Of a stretch of DNA of 64,000 bases, positions 41,594-50,817 are shown in pieces. This DNA comes from Coriobacteriaceae bacterium (GTDB lineage: Bacteria; Actinomycetota; Coriobacteriia; Coriobacteriales; Atopobiaceae), in contig QOUO01000006.1 in NCBI GenBank assembly GCA_003862195.1, positions 1 through 64,000 on the forward strand, written 5' to 3'. Position numbers and translations under genes: made by a program. The number at the start of each line of letters is the position of its first letter. Position 1 is the stretch's first letter. The notes under the pieces were generated by a model that ran no database searches, was not told the origin of the DNA, and saw nothing but the letters and a program-made list of their open reading frames with translations.

Positions 41594-42886
41594 CTACGCC
41601 TCCCTGACGATCGCGGCCATGTGGCGCGGCTTGTACGCGCCGCGCTTGGAGCGGTTGCGCTTGGGGAGCTTTGCGGTGCTGCCGAGGTTCTGGCTGCCGC
41701 CCTCGATGACGTGCAGGTACTCGCGGGAGGAACGGCGTGCGGCCTGGGACTCGTTGCGCGAGAACTCGTCGTTTATCAGGTAGTCGACGTAGGAGTCCGT
41801 GTCCACGACCTCGGGATGGCCGGCGGGCGTCCTGAACGGGATGAAGTTCGTGGGGTCCTCGAGGCCCGTCGGGTCGTCGATCGTGTCGGCGCCGCCGATC
41901 ACGTCCACGAAGGGCGCGGCGCTGCGGGGGCCGTTGTCGATCTTCTCGTCCATCGCCTCGAGCGCGACGTTCCAGAGGTCCTCCTGGTCCAGGGCCTCGG
42001 CGTCGCGGTGCTCGGGATACTTGCCCTGGTCGACCTCGGGCACGCTCCGCGCGATGCGGGCCGCGCGGGAGCGCGAGAACTCCATCGCGGGCGTGAGCGG
42101 GCGCTCGCTCGCGGAGGGGGCGGCATCGTGCGACGCGTCGCCCATCCACGCGGGGACGCTCAGCTCGTTGGAGGTCTCCTCGACCGTGGGGAGGCTCGCC
42201 ATGACGTCCTTCTCGCCCACGTGGCGGACGGAGTCGCCCAGACGCGCGTCCCACCAGCTGGTGCCCACGTCGCCCACGGTACCGTCCGCGCGCTCGATGA
42301 TGGGAAGGCCCTCGAACTTGTCCGCGCCGAGGCGCTCCTGGAGGACGTCAGCCACGCCGCGCGCGCGTGCGGCCATGCGCTCGCGCAAGGTCTCCTTCTC
42401 GACGTAGTTCTCGGCCACGTTGACGTAGTCGTTGGTGTCGTCCAGCTCCCTGTCAACGGAGGGAACGCGGGAGGCGATCTCCTGGTTGATGGCGCGTGCG
42501 GCATGGGGGGCGTCGCTGGACGCGTCCGCCATCGGCTCCGGGGCCTGGTACGTCTGAGGCGCGGGGACGTCGGCTTGCTGGTCAGCCGCGGCAGGGGCGT
42601 CGCTTGAGGGCGTGGTCACGTTGAGGACGAGGGTTGGCGCCTCCTCTACCTCCTGGGACCGTGCGTCCTTCTCGCCCTTGCGACGTGCGGCGACCGAGAC
42701 GCCCACGATGGCGGCGCCCGTGACGCAGCCAAGCGCAAAGGTGACGGCGGGGTTAGCGATCGCGTCGCGACCGAGGTCGGATGCCACCTGGAGGGGCGTC
42801 GCGGCTTCCGCGACGCTGGGGACGGACATCCCAAGCGCGCCAAGAAGCCCCGCCACGACGGCCGGGTTCCTCCTTGCCATGAACAT
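41594..42886 (-). CDS. Hypothetical protein with signal-like N-terminus, one further membrane segment and an acidic tail
   Basis: 430 residues, not recognised. The N-terminus (MFMARRNPAVVAGLLGAL then SVAEAAT) looks like a signal peptide or first membrane segment. A second hydrophobic stretch (about residues 47-72) is followed by RRKGEKD. The remaining 350 residues are polar, rich in Asp, Glu, Ala and Pro, with short repeated themes (DVGTSWWDARLGDSV, VPAWMGDASHD) and a basic end (KLPKRNRSKRGAYKPRH). This suggests a membrane-anchored protein with a large disordered domain. The ATG at 42886 has GGAGG nine bases upstream. It sits three bases before the VanZ-like gene. Confidence 0.75.
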   Translation of the reverse strand: MFMARRNPAVVAGLLGALGMSVPSVAEAATPLQVASDLGRDAIANPAVTFALGCVTGAAIVGVSVAARRKGEKDARSQEVEEAPTLVLNVTTPSSDAPAAADQQADVPAPQTYQAPEPMADASSDAPHAARAINQEIASRVPSVDRELDDTNDYVNVAENYVEKETLRERMAARARGVADVLQERLGADKFEGLPIIERADGTVGDVGTSWWDARLGDSVRHVGEKDVMASLPTVEETSNELSVPAWMGDASHDAAPSASERPLTPAMEFSRSRAARIARSVPEVDQGKYPEHRDAEALDQEDLWNVALEAMDEKIDNGPRSAAPFVDVIGGADTIDDPTGLEDPTNFIPFRTPAGHPEVVDTDSYVDYLINDEFSRNESQAARRSSREYLHVIEGGSQNLGSTAKLPKRNRSKRGAYKPRHMAAIVREA

Positions 42887-43107
42887 TGCGTCGCTCCTCC
42901 CGCATGGCCCCCGCACGTGGGACGGGAACGAAGCTTGGCAGCCAGCTGGACCCCAATGATGCGGCCACTGGCAGAGACAACGGCGTTGTGCGTCTTATCT
43001 TCGTTTACCGTCGTATTATGCAGTCGGGGCAAATCCCTCAGACTGTGTTCGATATTAGCCGAATCCAGCCGTTTTTCAAGGCTCGGGGCCAAATAGAGGG
43101 GGCAAAC

Positions 43108-43914
43108 ATGGCGAAATCCATCGCGATAGTTACGGGCGCCTCATCCGGCGTGGGGCGCGAGTTCGTGAGGCAGTTCGACCAGGGCGCGGGCGGTCCCCTG
43201 GACGAGATCTGGCTCATCGCGCGCCGCCGCGAGGTGCTAGAGGACATCGCAGCCACGTGCAAGACGGCGACCCGCGTGCTCGCGCTCGACCTCACGGACG
43301 AGGCGTCGTTCGAGACCATCTCCGCCGAGCTCGACCGAGAGCAGCCGCGCGTGCAGTGGCTCGTCAACAGCGCGGGCTTTGGCAAGTTCGGCGACTTCAA
43401 CACCATAGGCGAGAAGGACACGCGCGACATGGTGAAGCTCAACTGCCTGGCCGTGGTCGAGTCGTGCTATCGCGTCCTCCCCCACATGGGCCCCGGCTCC
43501 AGGATCATCAACCTTGCATCCATCGCGGGCGTCATCCCCCAGCCCAGGCTCTCGGTCTACAGCGCCACCAAGTCCTTCGTGCTCGAGTTCTCGCGCACGG
43601 TCGACCACGAGCTCCACGGCACGGGCATCCACATCACGGCGCTCTGCCCCAAGTTCATGCACACCGGCTTCCTGGACAAGCCAAACGACAGCGAGGTCGC
43701 GCGCAAGATGTGCGTCATCGGCTTCAGTCCCGTGGACAAGGTCGTGCGCAAGGCCATCCATGCTGCCGTACTCGGCCGCGCGCTCTGCATACCATCCGCG
43801 GACATGTGGGCCGCCCACATCATCACAAAGCTCCTACCCTCAAACGTGAGCATGGAGCTCGAGGACATGTTCATGGGCATGTGGGAGCCCATGCGCACGG
43901 CAGACAGGCGCTAG
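43108..43914 (+). CDS. Short-chain dehydrogenase/reductase (SDR family)
   Basis: NAD(P)-dependent oxidoreductase of the classical SDR fold, 268 residues. The cofactor motif TGASSGVG is at 9-16, the structural NSAG (usually NNAG) at 87-90, and the catalytic Tyr151 and Lys155 lie in YSATKSF, preceded by the Ser of NLASIAG. The substrate is unknown. The ATG at 43108 has GAGGGGG five bases upstream. The longer open frame to 42886 is antisense to the hypothetical gene start and is not real. Confidence 0.88.
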   Translation: MAKSIAIVTGASSGVGREFVRQFDQGAGGPLDEIWLIARRREVLEDIAATCKTATRVLALDLTDEASFETISAELDREQPRVQWLVNSAGFGKFGDFNTIGEKDTRDMVKLNCLAVVESCYRVLPHMGPGSRIINLASIAGVIPQPRLSVYSATKSFVLEFSRTVDHELHGTGIHITALCPKFMHTGFLDKPNDSEVARKMCVIGFSPVDKVVRKAIHAAVLGRALCIPSADMWAAHIITKLLPSNVSMELEDMFMGMWEPMRTADRR

Positions 43915-43952
43915 CGGGCGCCCAAGCACCATAAGGCAGAACCTAGCAAAAT

Positions 43953-43987
43953 GCCGCCGAGAAGAACGCGTCGTCCTTCTCGGCGGC
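43953..43987. terminator. Convergent terminator between the SDR gene and rho
   Basis: GCCGCCGAGAAG (43953-43964) pairs perfectly with CTTCTCGGCGGC (43976-43987). It is a third hairpin whose arms contain the GAGAAG word in inverted orientation. Confidence 0.75.
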
Positions 43988-44013
43988 CTTGCCTTGTGCC
44001 ATGCAAGCGCGTG

Positions 44014-46095
44014 CTAGACGGCGAACTCCGTCTGCTGCGCCTTCTTTGCGGAGCGGATGAGGAACTCCTCGTTGTCCCTCGTGGCCTTGAGTCCACGCAC
44101 CAGCGCCTGCGCGGCGCGCTCCGTGTTGTTCATGTTTGCCAGGAGTCTGCGGATTCCCCAGACGAACGGCTGCATGCTGGGGTCGATCAGCAGGTCCTCG
44201 TTCCTCGTGCCGGAGGCGACGGGGTCGATGGCCGGGAAGATCCTGCGGTCGGCCAGCTCGCGGTCGAGTTTGAGCTCCATGTTGCCGGTGCCCTTGAACT
44301 CCTCGAAGATGACCTCGTCCATCTTGGAGCCCGTGTCGACGAGCGCGGACGCCAGGATCGTGAGCGAGCCGCCGTTCTCGATGTTGCGCGCAGCGCCCAG
44401 GAACTTCTTGGGCGGGTAGAGCGCCGCGGAGTCGACTCCGCCCGAGAGGATCCTGCCGGACGCGGGGGCCGCGAGGTTGTACGCGCGGGCGAGACGCGTG
44501 ATGGAGTCGAGCACGACCACGACGTCCTCGCCCATCTCGACCAGGCGCTTTGCGTGCTCGATCACGAGCTCGGACACGGCCGTGTGGTTGGATGCGGGCA
44601 TGTCGAACGTGGATGCCACAACCTCGCCCCTGATGGAGCGCTCCATGTCCGTGACCTCCTCGGGACGCTCGTCCACGAGCAGGCAGAACAGGTGCACCTC
44701 GGGGTTGTTGGCCGCGATGGACTGGCAGATCTTCTTGAGGACCGTGGTCTTGCCCGCCTTGGGGGGCGACACGATGAGGCCGCGCTGGCCCTTGCCGATG
44801 GGCGCCACCAGGTCGATGGCGCGCCCCGTGATGGAGTCCTTGCCGTGCTCCATGACGAGTCGCTCGTTGGGATAGATGGGCGTAAGGTCACGGAAGCGCG
44901 GGCGCGACTTTGCCTCCTCGGGCGCGCGGTCGTTTATGAGCTCGATCGTGTGCAGCGGCGGGTACTTGTTTCCTGCCTTTGCGGGAGAAACGCTTCCCTT
45001 TACCTTGTCGCCCGGGCGCAGGCCGTACTGTCTGATCATCTGCTGGTGCACGAAGGCGTCGTTGTCGCCGCGCATGTAGTTGCCCGTGCGGACGTACGCG
45101 TAGCCCTCGTTCTGGAACTCGAGCACGCCCTCGACGGGCCTGAAGCCCTCTGCGTACGCGGCGGCCTCGTACACGGCCTCCGCCAGCTCCTTCTTGCGCA
45201 TGCCCACGTACTCGATCTCGAGCTCCGCGGCCTTCTTGCGCAGGTCCGCGACCTTCATCTGGGCGACCTCGTCGCGCGAAAGGGTGGGCTCGACGGTCTG
45301 CTCGCGCTGGTTGTTCTTGCGGTTGCGGCGGCGCTGGTTCCTGCCCTGCTTGCCATTCTGGCCCTGGGCGTTGTCCTGCCGGCCGTTGTGGCGGCGGCGA
45401 CGGTGGTTGGGGCGGTCGTTGCGGTCGTCGTCCTGCGACGTGCGCTCGCCCTTCTCGCCCCGCTCCTGCTCGCCGGTGGTGTGCTCCTCGCGCGCCTCGG
45501 CGTCGGGCTCGTGACGCTCGGGCTGCCTTGCGGCCGCCTCCGCTGCGTCGGCCTCCGCGAGCGTCGCTGCGGGCGCGGCCATGACCTCGGCCGTCGCGTG
45601 CGTGGCCTCCTGCGTCGCGTGCGTCATGTCCTCCGTGGAGGGCGCCGCGTCGTCCGCGCTGGCCTTTGGCCTGCGGCCCCTGCGACGGGGCTTCGGCTCC
45701 TGCTGGGCGTCCTGCGCCTCCGCGGGAGCCTGCTCGCCGCGCTCGTCGGCAGCGTCGTCCGCCTGCTTCTTGCGCGGCCTGCCGCGACGCCTCGCGGGCT
45801 TGGGCTCGGCCTCCGCCTCGCCTCCAGCCTGCTCGGGCTGCTCGGCCTGTGTTGCCTGCGGCTCGCCCTCTGCCGCGTCGGCCTTCCTTACGGCGCGCCT
45901 GCGCGTCCTGCGCGGCTTTGCCTCCGCGTCGTCCAAGCTGCCGCTTTCCTGCGCGGACTCAGCCGATGCCGCCTCGATCTTCTCCGCGCGCCTCGTCACG
46001 CGCCTGCGGCGCTTGGGCTTCTCCTCCGAGGGATTACCGTCAGCGTCCGCGCCCTCCGGCACGCCCGTGCCGGCGACTTGGTTCTCTTCTGCCAT
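44014..46095 (-). CDS. rho: Transcription termination factor Rho with a long disordered N-terminal extension
   Basis: Hexameric RNA-dependent ATPase that ends transcription. Residues about 270-693 are a standard Rho: N-terminal helix bundle (VADLRKKAAEL), RNA-binding cold-shock-like domain (GVLEFQNEGYAYVRTGNYM), Walker A PPKAGKT at 444-450 and Walker B VVVVLDSITR at 525-534. Residues 1-267 are low complexity. Alternating acidic/Ala and Arg-rich blocks end in an Asn/Arg/Gln-rich segment (about 222-267) likely to bind RNA. Extensions of this kind are known in actinobacterial Rho. The ATG at 46095 follows AGAAGGG. A long leader fits known rho autoregulation. Confidence 0.95.
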   Translation of the reverse strand: MAEENQVAGTGVPEGADADGNPSEEKPKRRRRVTRRAEKIEAASAESAQESGSLDDAEAKPRRTRRRAVRKADAAEGEPQATQAEQPEQAGGEAEAEPKPARRRGRPRKKQADDAADERGEQAPAEAQDAQQEPKPRRRGRRPKASADDAAPSTEDMTHATQEATHATAEVMAAPAATLAEADAAEAAARQPERHEPDAEAREEHTTGEQERGEKGERTSQDDDRNDRPNHRRRRHNGRQDNAQGQNGKQGRNQRRRNRKNNQREQTVEPTLSRDEVAQMKVADLRKKAAELEIEYVGMRKKELAEAVYEAAAYAEGFRPVEGVLEFQNEGYAYVRTGNYMRGDNDAFVHQQMIRQYGLRPGDKVKGSVSPAKAGNKYPPLHTIELINDRAPEEAKSRPRFRDLTPIYPNERLVMEHGKDSITGRAIDLVAPIGKGQRGLIVSPPKAGKTTVLKKICQSIAANNPEVHLFCLLVDERPEEVTDMERSIRGEVVASTFDMPASNHTAVSELVIEHAKRLVEMGEDVVVVLDSITRLARAYNLAAPASGRILSGGVDSAALYPPKKFLGAARNIENGGSLTILASALVDTGSKMDEVIFEEFKGTGNMELKLDRELADRRIFPAIDPVASGTRNEDLLIDPSMQPFVWGIRRLLANMNNTERAAQALVRGLKATRDNEEFLIRSAKKAQQTEFAV

Positions 46096-46263
46096 TCAAG
46101 ACCCTTCTTGATGTCTGTCTTGCAGCACGCAGGCCCGTCGGGGACGATTCCGGCACCATGCACACGCCATCTGGTGGCTTTCTGCAACCAGGGCTCTTGG
46201 ATGCCGAGTGGGAGATTGGGCTCACATGCGATAAAAACTGCGACCATGCGCAAATACAGCGTC

Positions 46264-46291
46264 ACTATACCATTTTGCGTGCAAATGCAAA
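46264..46291 (-). promoter_or_regulatory. Candidate promoter of rho
   Basis: On the minus strand TTTGCA (complement of 46286-46291), a 16-base spacer and TATAGT (complement of 46264-46269) would start transcription about 165 bases before the rho ATG. The sequence TTTTGCATTTGCACGCAAAA around it resembles the TTGCAT-type words in front of the neighbouring MarR gene. Confidence 0.45.
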
Positions 46292-46359
46292 ACAGGAAAT
46301 ATCGGGCCCACAACGGCCCAAGAACTCAAGTGCGGCGGAAATCCGTTGCCACGCGCATG

Positions 46360-46385
46360 AAAAATGCGGGCCACAGTGGCCCGCA
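46360..46385 (-). terminator. Terminator of the MarR-type regulator gene
   Basis: TGCGGGCCAC (46365-46374) and GTGGCCCGCA (46376-46385) form a near-perfect palindrome. On the minus strand it is followed by five U residues (46360-46364). Confidence 0.8.
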
Positions 46386-46407
46386 CTCTACATCACTTGC
46401 CTTGTCG

Positions 46408-47082
46408 CTACTCCTGGCCGCCGCGGCGCCTCCGCCTCACGACGAGCGCGTTGATCTCGGACTCGATGTCATCCGCGATCTCGCGCCCCTGCTCGGTGAG
46501 GCCCACGCGGAAGCCGTGGCGACTCTTGCCCAGGCGCTCGACGTAGCCCTCCTCCTCGAGCGCGGACACCGACATCGACACCGTCGGCTGCAGGAGCCCC
46601 AGGCTTCCCACCAGCTCGCTTATGGTGTGCGCGCCGCCGCCAAGGGACTTGATGCCCAGCAGGATGAGCTCGCTCGCGTCGCACGATATGGAGCCCATCG
46701 CGTCCACGTACGCCCTGACGCGCATCGCCGTCGTGCGCGAGAGCGGCTCGGTCGGCTTGATGGAGCTGCGGGTCTTCTCGCACAGCGAGTCCGCCACCTC
46801 GAGTCCCCGCTCCGATATGGAGCAGAAGATGTTGCGCTTGTCCGCACTCCCCTGGTCCCGGATGATGAGTCCCTGCGCCGCGAGGTGCTTCGTCCTGTGC
46901 GTCATCGTCGGGCGCAGCACGTGCTGGTAGTCCGCAATGTCCGAGGTCCTCATGCCGCCCTCGCAGTTGGCCAGGCGGCAGAGTATGGAGAACTCCGAGA
47001 AGGAGAGCCTCTCGGCCTTGTCCTCGCCCTGCCGTACGAGGTTGTAGGCCTTGCGGATCGACAAGTATTCCTTCGCGTCCAT
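46408..47082 (-). CDS. MarR-type regulator with two winged-helix domains
   Basis: A 224-residue predicted transcription factor, longer than a normal MarR protein (about 140-160). The first winged helix is at about residues 25-105 (FSEFSILCRLANCEGGMRT, then DQGSADKRNIFCSISERG as wing). A second, related unit lies at about 136-215 (SELILLGIKSLGGGAHTIS, then LQPTVSMSVSALEEEGYVE and a SRHGFRVGLTEQG wing). It may act as an internal pseudo-dimer. The ATG at 47082 is chosen. An ATG at 47103 is also possible, and neither has a good ribosome binding site. Palindromic sites lie just upstream. Confidence 0.8.
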   Translation of the reverse strand: MDAKEYLSIRKAYNLVRQGEDKAERLSFSEFSILCRLANCEGGMRTSDIADYQHVLRPTMTHRTKHLAAQGLIIRDQGSADKRNIFCSISERGLEVADSLCEKTRSSIKPTEPLSRTTAMRVRAYVDAMGSISCDASELILLGIKSLGGGAHTISELVGSLGLLQPTVSMSVSALEEEGYVERLGKSRHGFRVGLTEQGREIADDIESEINALVVRRRRRGGQE

Positions 47083-47121
47083 ATAAAAAACCGCCGCTCT
47101 CATCGTTGCGTATCACACTGC

Positions 47122-47178
47122 ATGCATATGCAAGGTGCGCCCCGCTACACGCGATAGGCGCACCTATATTTGCATGTG
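47122..47178. promoter_or_regulatory. Palindromic operator region upstream of the MarR-type gene
   Basis: ATGCATATGCAA (47122-47133, containing the perfect palindrome TGCATATGCA) and a related TTTGCATGTGC (47169-47179) flank an inverted repeat GGTGCGCC (47134-47141) / GGCGCACC (47157-47164). This lies 40-95 bases before the regulator start. MarR proteins commonly bind such palindromes at their own promoter, so this is a likely autoregulatory site. Confidence 0.5.
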
Positions 47179-47293
47179 CCGCCTTACGGACACAATACAA
47201 CATTGAATTAAGCAAACGGCTCAGAGCGCTCAATCCCGCCCGTAACGTTACGAAGTAGAAAGATTTGGGCGAGAAGAACGTACGCTTAAAGGC

Positions 47294-49138
47294 CTACATC
47301 ACGTCCGGTGCGGACACTCCGATCAGCTTGAGAGCGACCTCCAGGTTGATGCGGACCGCGTCGCACGCGCACAGGCGGGCCTTGGAGAGCGCCTCGTCGA
47401 CGGGACGTCCCTCGCTGGGGAGCACCTGGCAGTTCGCATAGAAGCCGTGGAAGGCACCTGCGAGCTCCTCGCAGAAGTGCGTTAGGCGGAACGGCGCACG
47501 GTCGCGGGCGCAGCCGAGCACGAGGTCCGGGAACTCGGAGATCTTGCGGGCGAGCGCGGCCTCGGTCGGGTCGGTCAGCAGCGACAGGTCGACGGAGTCG
47601 CCGATCGCCTTCTGCGCGACCTTCTCCATGCCCATCTCGAGCGCCTCGTCCTCGGTGACGCCTGCGGCCTTGCGCAGGATGGAGCACACGCGGGCGTGGG
47701 CGTACTGCACGTAGTAGACGGGGTTCGTGTTGTTGCGCTGCTTGACGGCCTCGATGTCGAAGTCGATGGTCTGGTTGGAGGACTTGGACACGAGCGTGTA
47801 GCGCGTCGCGTCGACGCCCACCTCGTCGATCAGCTCCTGGAACGTGATCATGGTTCCCTTGCGCTTGGACATGCGCACGGGCTCGCCGTTGCGGAGCAGG
47901 TTCACGAACTGGCCGAGGTCGACCTCGAACTTGCCGGGGTAGCCCAGGGCGTCGCACACGTTGGTGACGCGGGCGATGTAGCCGTGGTGGTCGGCGCCCC
48001 ACAGGTCGATGGAGTAGTCGTCACGCTGGAACTTGTTCCAGTGGTAGGCAACATCGGAGGCGAAGTAGGTGTACTCGCCGTTCGACTTGATGAGGACGCG
48101 GTCCTTGTCGTCGCCAAAGGCAGTCGACTTGAACCACAGGGCGCCGTCATCGGTCTTGTAGAGGTAGCCCATCTTGTCGAGCTTCTGGAAGGCACGGTCG
48201 ACCTGCGAGGTACCGGACTCGTCCTTCACGTAGAGGGAGCGCTCGGAGAACCACAGGTCGAAGTCGCAGCGCACCTCGTGGCACGTTGCCTTGATGCGCG
48301 CGAGCATCGACTGGTAGGCACGCTCGCGGAACTGGTCGAGCGACTCCTCGACGGGAATGTCGACCCACTTGTCCCCGTCCTTCTCCACGAACTCGCGGGC
48401 GATGTCGACGATGTAGTCGCCGCCGTAGGAGTTGCCGCCCAGCTCCTCGTTGAAGGTGTCCATGAACGGGTGCGTCTCGGGGTGCTCGTCGTCCTCGTCG
48501 GCGACGTAGGCCTCGCGGTCCGCGATCAGCTTGTCGTGCGCGGCGTCCAGGTCGCAGCCGTCATCCTTCATGATCTGCTCGAGCTGCAGGTAGCGCCTCT
48601 GGACGGAGCGGCCGAAGACGTCCATCTGGGAGCCGTGGTCGTTGATGTAGTACTCGCGGTCCACGTGGTAGCCGGCAAAGTCGAGCACGTTGCACATGGA
48701 GTCGCCCAGCGCGGCCCAGCGGCCGTGGCCGACGTGGAGCGGGCCGGTGGGGTTCGCGGAGATGAACTCGTAGTTGATCTTGAGGCCCTTGCCCTCGTCG
48801 GAGCGGCCCCAGTCGGCGCCCTTCTCGCGCACCTCCTGGAAGACCTCGTTGTTGGCCGACGCGTTGAGGTAGAAGTTGATGAAGCCCGGGCCTGCGACCT
48901 CGACCTTCGCGACCTCGTTGCTCTTGGGCATGTGGGCCACGATCGCCTGGGCGATCTTCGCGGGGGCCATGTGTGCGAGGCGCGCGGAGCGCATGGCGAC
49001 CGTGGAGCTCCAGTCACCGTTGCTGGTGTCCGCCGGGCGCTCGACGCCGTACTCCTTCACCTCGAACTCGGGAAGGTCGCCAGCGGACTGTGCGGCCTCG
49101 ATCGCTTGCTTTACAAGGTCCTCTATGGTCTCGGGCAT
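47294..49138 (-). CDS. argS: Arginyl-tRNA synthetase
   Basis: Class I synthetase charging tRNA-Arg, 614 residues. The N-terminal Add1 domain is followed by SANPTGPLHVGHGRW with the HIGH-type motif HVGH at 135-138. RMSKRKGT is the KMSKS-type motif, and a C-terminal DALR anticodon-binding domain follows (YAHARVCSILRKA region). The ATG at 49138 has AAGGAG six bases upstream. A GGGCGAGAAG word lies 17 bases beyond its stop (47267-47276). Confidence 0.96.
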   Translation of the reverse strand: MPETIEDLVKQAIEAAQSAGDLPEFEVKEYGVERPADTSNGDWSSTVAMRSARLAHMAPAKIAQAIVAHMPKSNEVAKVEVAGPGFINFYLNASANNEVFQEVREKGADWGRSDEGKGLKINYEFISANPTGPLHVGHGRWAALGDSMCNVLDFAGYHVDREYYINDHGSQMDVFGRSVQRRYLQLEQIMKDDGCDLDAAHDKLIADREAYVADEDDEHPETHPFMDTFNEELGGNSYGGDYIVDIAREFVEKDGDKWVDIPVEESLDQFRERAYQSMLARIKATCHEVRCDFDLWFSERSLYVKDESGTSQVDRAFQKLDKMGYLYKTDDGALWFKSTAFGDDKDRVLIKSNGEYTYFASDVAYHWNKFQRDDYSIDLWGADHHGYIARVTNVCDALGYPGKFEVDLGQFVNLLRNGEPVRMSKRKGTMITFQELIDEVGVDATRYTLVSKSSNQTIDFDIEAVKQRNNTNPVYYVQYAHARVCSILRKAAGVTEDEALEMGMEKVAQKAIGDSVDLSLLTDPTEAALARKISEFPDLVLGCARDRAPFRLTHFCEELAGAFHGFYANCQVLPSEGRPVDEALSKARLCACDAVRINLEVALKLIGVSAPDVM

Positions 49139-49252
49139 GTTGTCTCCTTAGCTCTTGCCACACGATGCATGTTCCTGCGTGACGCAGACAGTTGCAGACA
49201 GTCTAGCAGACCGCCGAGCCAAACCCCACGTCACGCCGCGTATCCGACGCCC

Positions 49253-50737
49253 CTAGTGGCGCGCCGAGTCCCTGCGCTCCGCGCGCGTGAGGTCGCTCCT
49301 CAGCTTGGCGAGGCCGGGCTCAAGTCCCACGGGGTAGATCTGCGGGTTGAGGAAGCGCCTGACGGCGGGGTCAAGCCTCATGACCGCCTCGCGGCAGCGG
49401 GCCTTCGCCTGCTCGATGGTGTCCGGCTCCTTGGAGCGCTCGCCCTTCTCCACCACCTGCTCCATGAGCTCGCGAGACTCGTAGCCGCCCATGTCGTAGG
49501 TCATGAGCTCGTCCAGCACGTCGACCATGTTCGTGTCGCCGTCGGCGCTCCTCACGGAGTCGTCCACGATCATGTCGCCCACGGGGCAGCCCGCCTCGTC
49601 GTAGAAGCGCGTGATGTGCTGGATGCCCGGGATCGTGCGCTTGTAGGCCATCTCGGAGAGCTTGAGGACGGGGTCCCACGGCTCGTCCGCAGACGAGCGC
49701 GTGGCGGAGAGCTTGTACACGCCGCCGAGCGACGGCTGCGGGTCGCAGGTGGCGAGCTTGGTGCCCACGCCAAAGGAGTCGATGGGTGCGCCCTGCGCAA
49801 AGAGCGACTGGATGGTGTATTCGTCGAGGTCGTTCGACACGGAGATCTTGACATAGTCGAGCCCCGCCGCGTCGAAGGCGGCACGCGTCTCCTTGGAGAG
49901 CTTGGCGAGGTCGCCGGAGTCTATGCGGATGGCCGCAAGCCTCTCGCCCGCCTGCTCCATCTCCTTGGCGACGGTGATGGCGTTCTTGATGCCCCGGTGC
50001 ACGTCATAGGTGTCGAGGAGAAGGACGCAGTTCTTGGGGCTGCTCTTCGCGAACGCGCGGAAGGCGTCGAGCTCCGTGGGAAACGCCATGACCCAGGAGT
50101 GCGCGTGCGTGCCGAAGACGGGGATTCCGTAGATCTTGCCCGCGAGCACGTTGGAGGTGGAGCTGGCGCCGCCGATGTAGGAGGCCCTCGCGACCGCGAG
50201 GCCGCCGTCGGGACCCTGCGCGCGGCGCAGGCCAAAGTCGGAGACGGGGTGCCCCTCGGCGGCGTGCACCACACGCGCCGTCTTGGTCGCGACGAGCGTC
50301 TGGAAGTTGACGAGGTTCAGCAGTGCGGTCTCGAGCAGCTGGCAGTCGATCAGCGGGCCCTCGACCCTCACCATGGGCTCGCGCGGGAACACGAGGTCGC
50401 CCTCGGGCACGGCCCAGACCGAGACCCTCATCCTGAAGTCGCGCAGGTAGTCGAGGAAGCCCTTCTTGAACATGGGGCCTCCGCTGGGTGCCTGGACGCT
50501 CGCGAGGTACGCGATGGAGTCGTCGTCGAACACGAAGTTCTCGACCAGGTCCGCAATCTGCCCCATGCCGCACGCCACGGCATAGCCGCCGCCAAACGGC
50601 GCCTCGCGGAAGAAGACGTTGAAGCACCCCTCAGCGTCCACAAGTCCTGACTCCCAGAAGCCCTGGGCCATGGTCAGCTCGTACAGGTCGGTGTTAAGCG
50701 AAACGTCGGTGGGTTTCGTCGCGTCGGTCAATGCCAT
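49253..50737 (-). CDS. pncB: Nicotinate phosphoribosyltransferase
   Basis: Makes nicotinate mononucleotide from nicotinate and PRPP in NAD salvage. The 494-residue product begins with LNTDLYELTMAQGFWESG, the family opening. FREAPFGGGYAVACG and the PRPP-site region RIDSGDLAKLSKETR also match. The ATG at 50737 has AGAGGAG upstream. The longer frame to 50797 is not supported. It lies between argS and a small hypothetical gene on the same strand. Confidence 0.94.
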   Translation of the reverse strand: MALTDATKPTDVSLNTDLYELTMAQGFWESGLVDAEGCFNVFFREAPFGGGYAVACGMGQIADLVENFVFDDDSIAYLASVQAPSGGPMFKKGFLDYLRDFRMRVSVWAVPEGDLVFPREPMVRVEGPLIDCQLLETALLNLVNFQTLVATKTARVVHAAEGHPVSDFGLRRAQGPDGGLAVARASYIGGASSTSNVLAGKIYGIPVFGTHAHSWVMAFPTELDAFRAFAKSSPKNCVLLLDTYDVHRGIKNAITVAKEMEQAGERLAAIRIDSGDLAKLSKETRAAFDAAGLDYVKISVSNDLDEYTIQSLFAQGAPIDSFGVGTKLATCDPQPSLGGVYKLSATRSSADEPWDPVLKLSEMAYKRTIPGIQHITRFYDEAGCPVGDMIVDDSVRSADGDTNMVDVLDELMTYDMGGYESRELMEQVVEKGERSKEPDTIEQAKARCREAVMRLDPAVRRFLNPQIYPVGLEPGLAKLRSDLTRAERRDSARH

Positions 50738-50817
50738 TGCAGTCTCCTCTGCTTGGACCAAATCGCGTAAAGCTATCCAATAACAGAAGGGTACCACTCA
50801 GGGCGAGAAGGGCGTGG

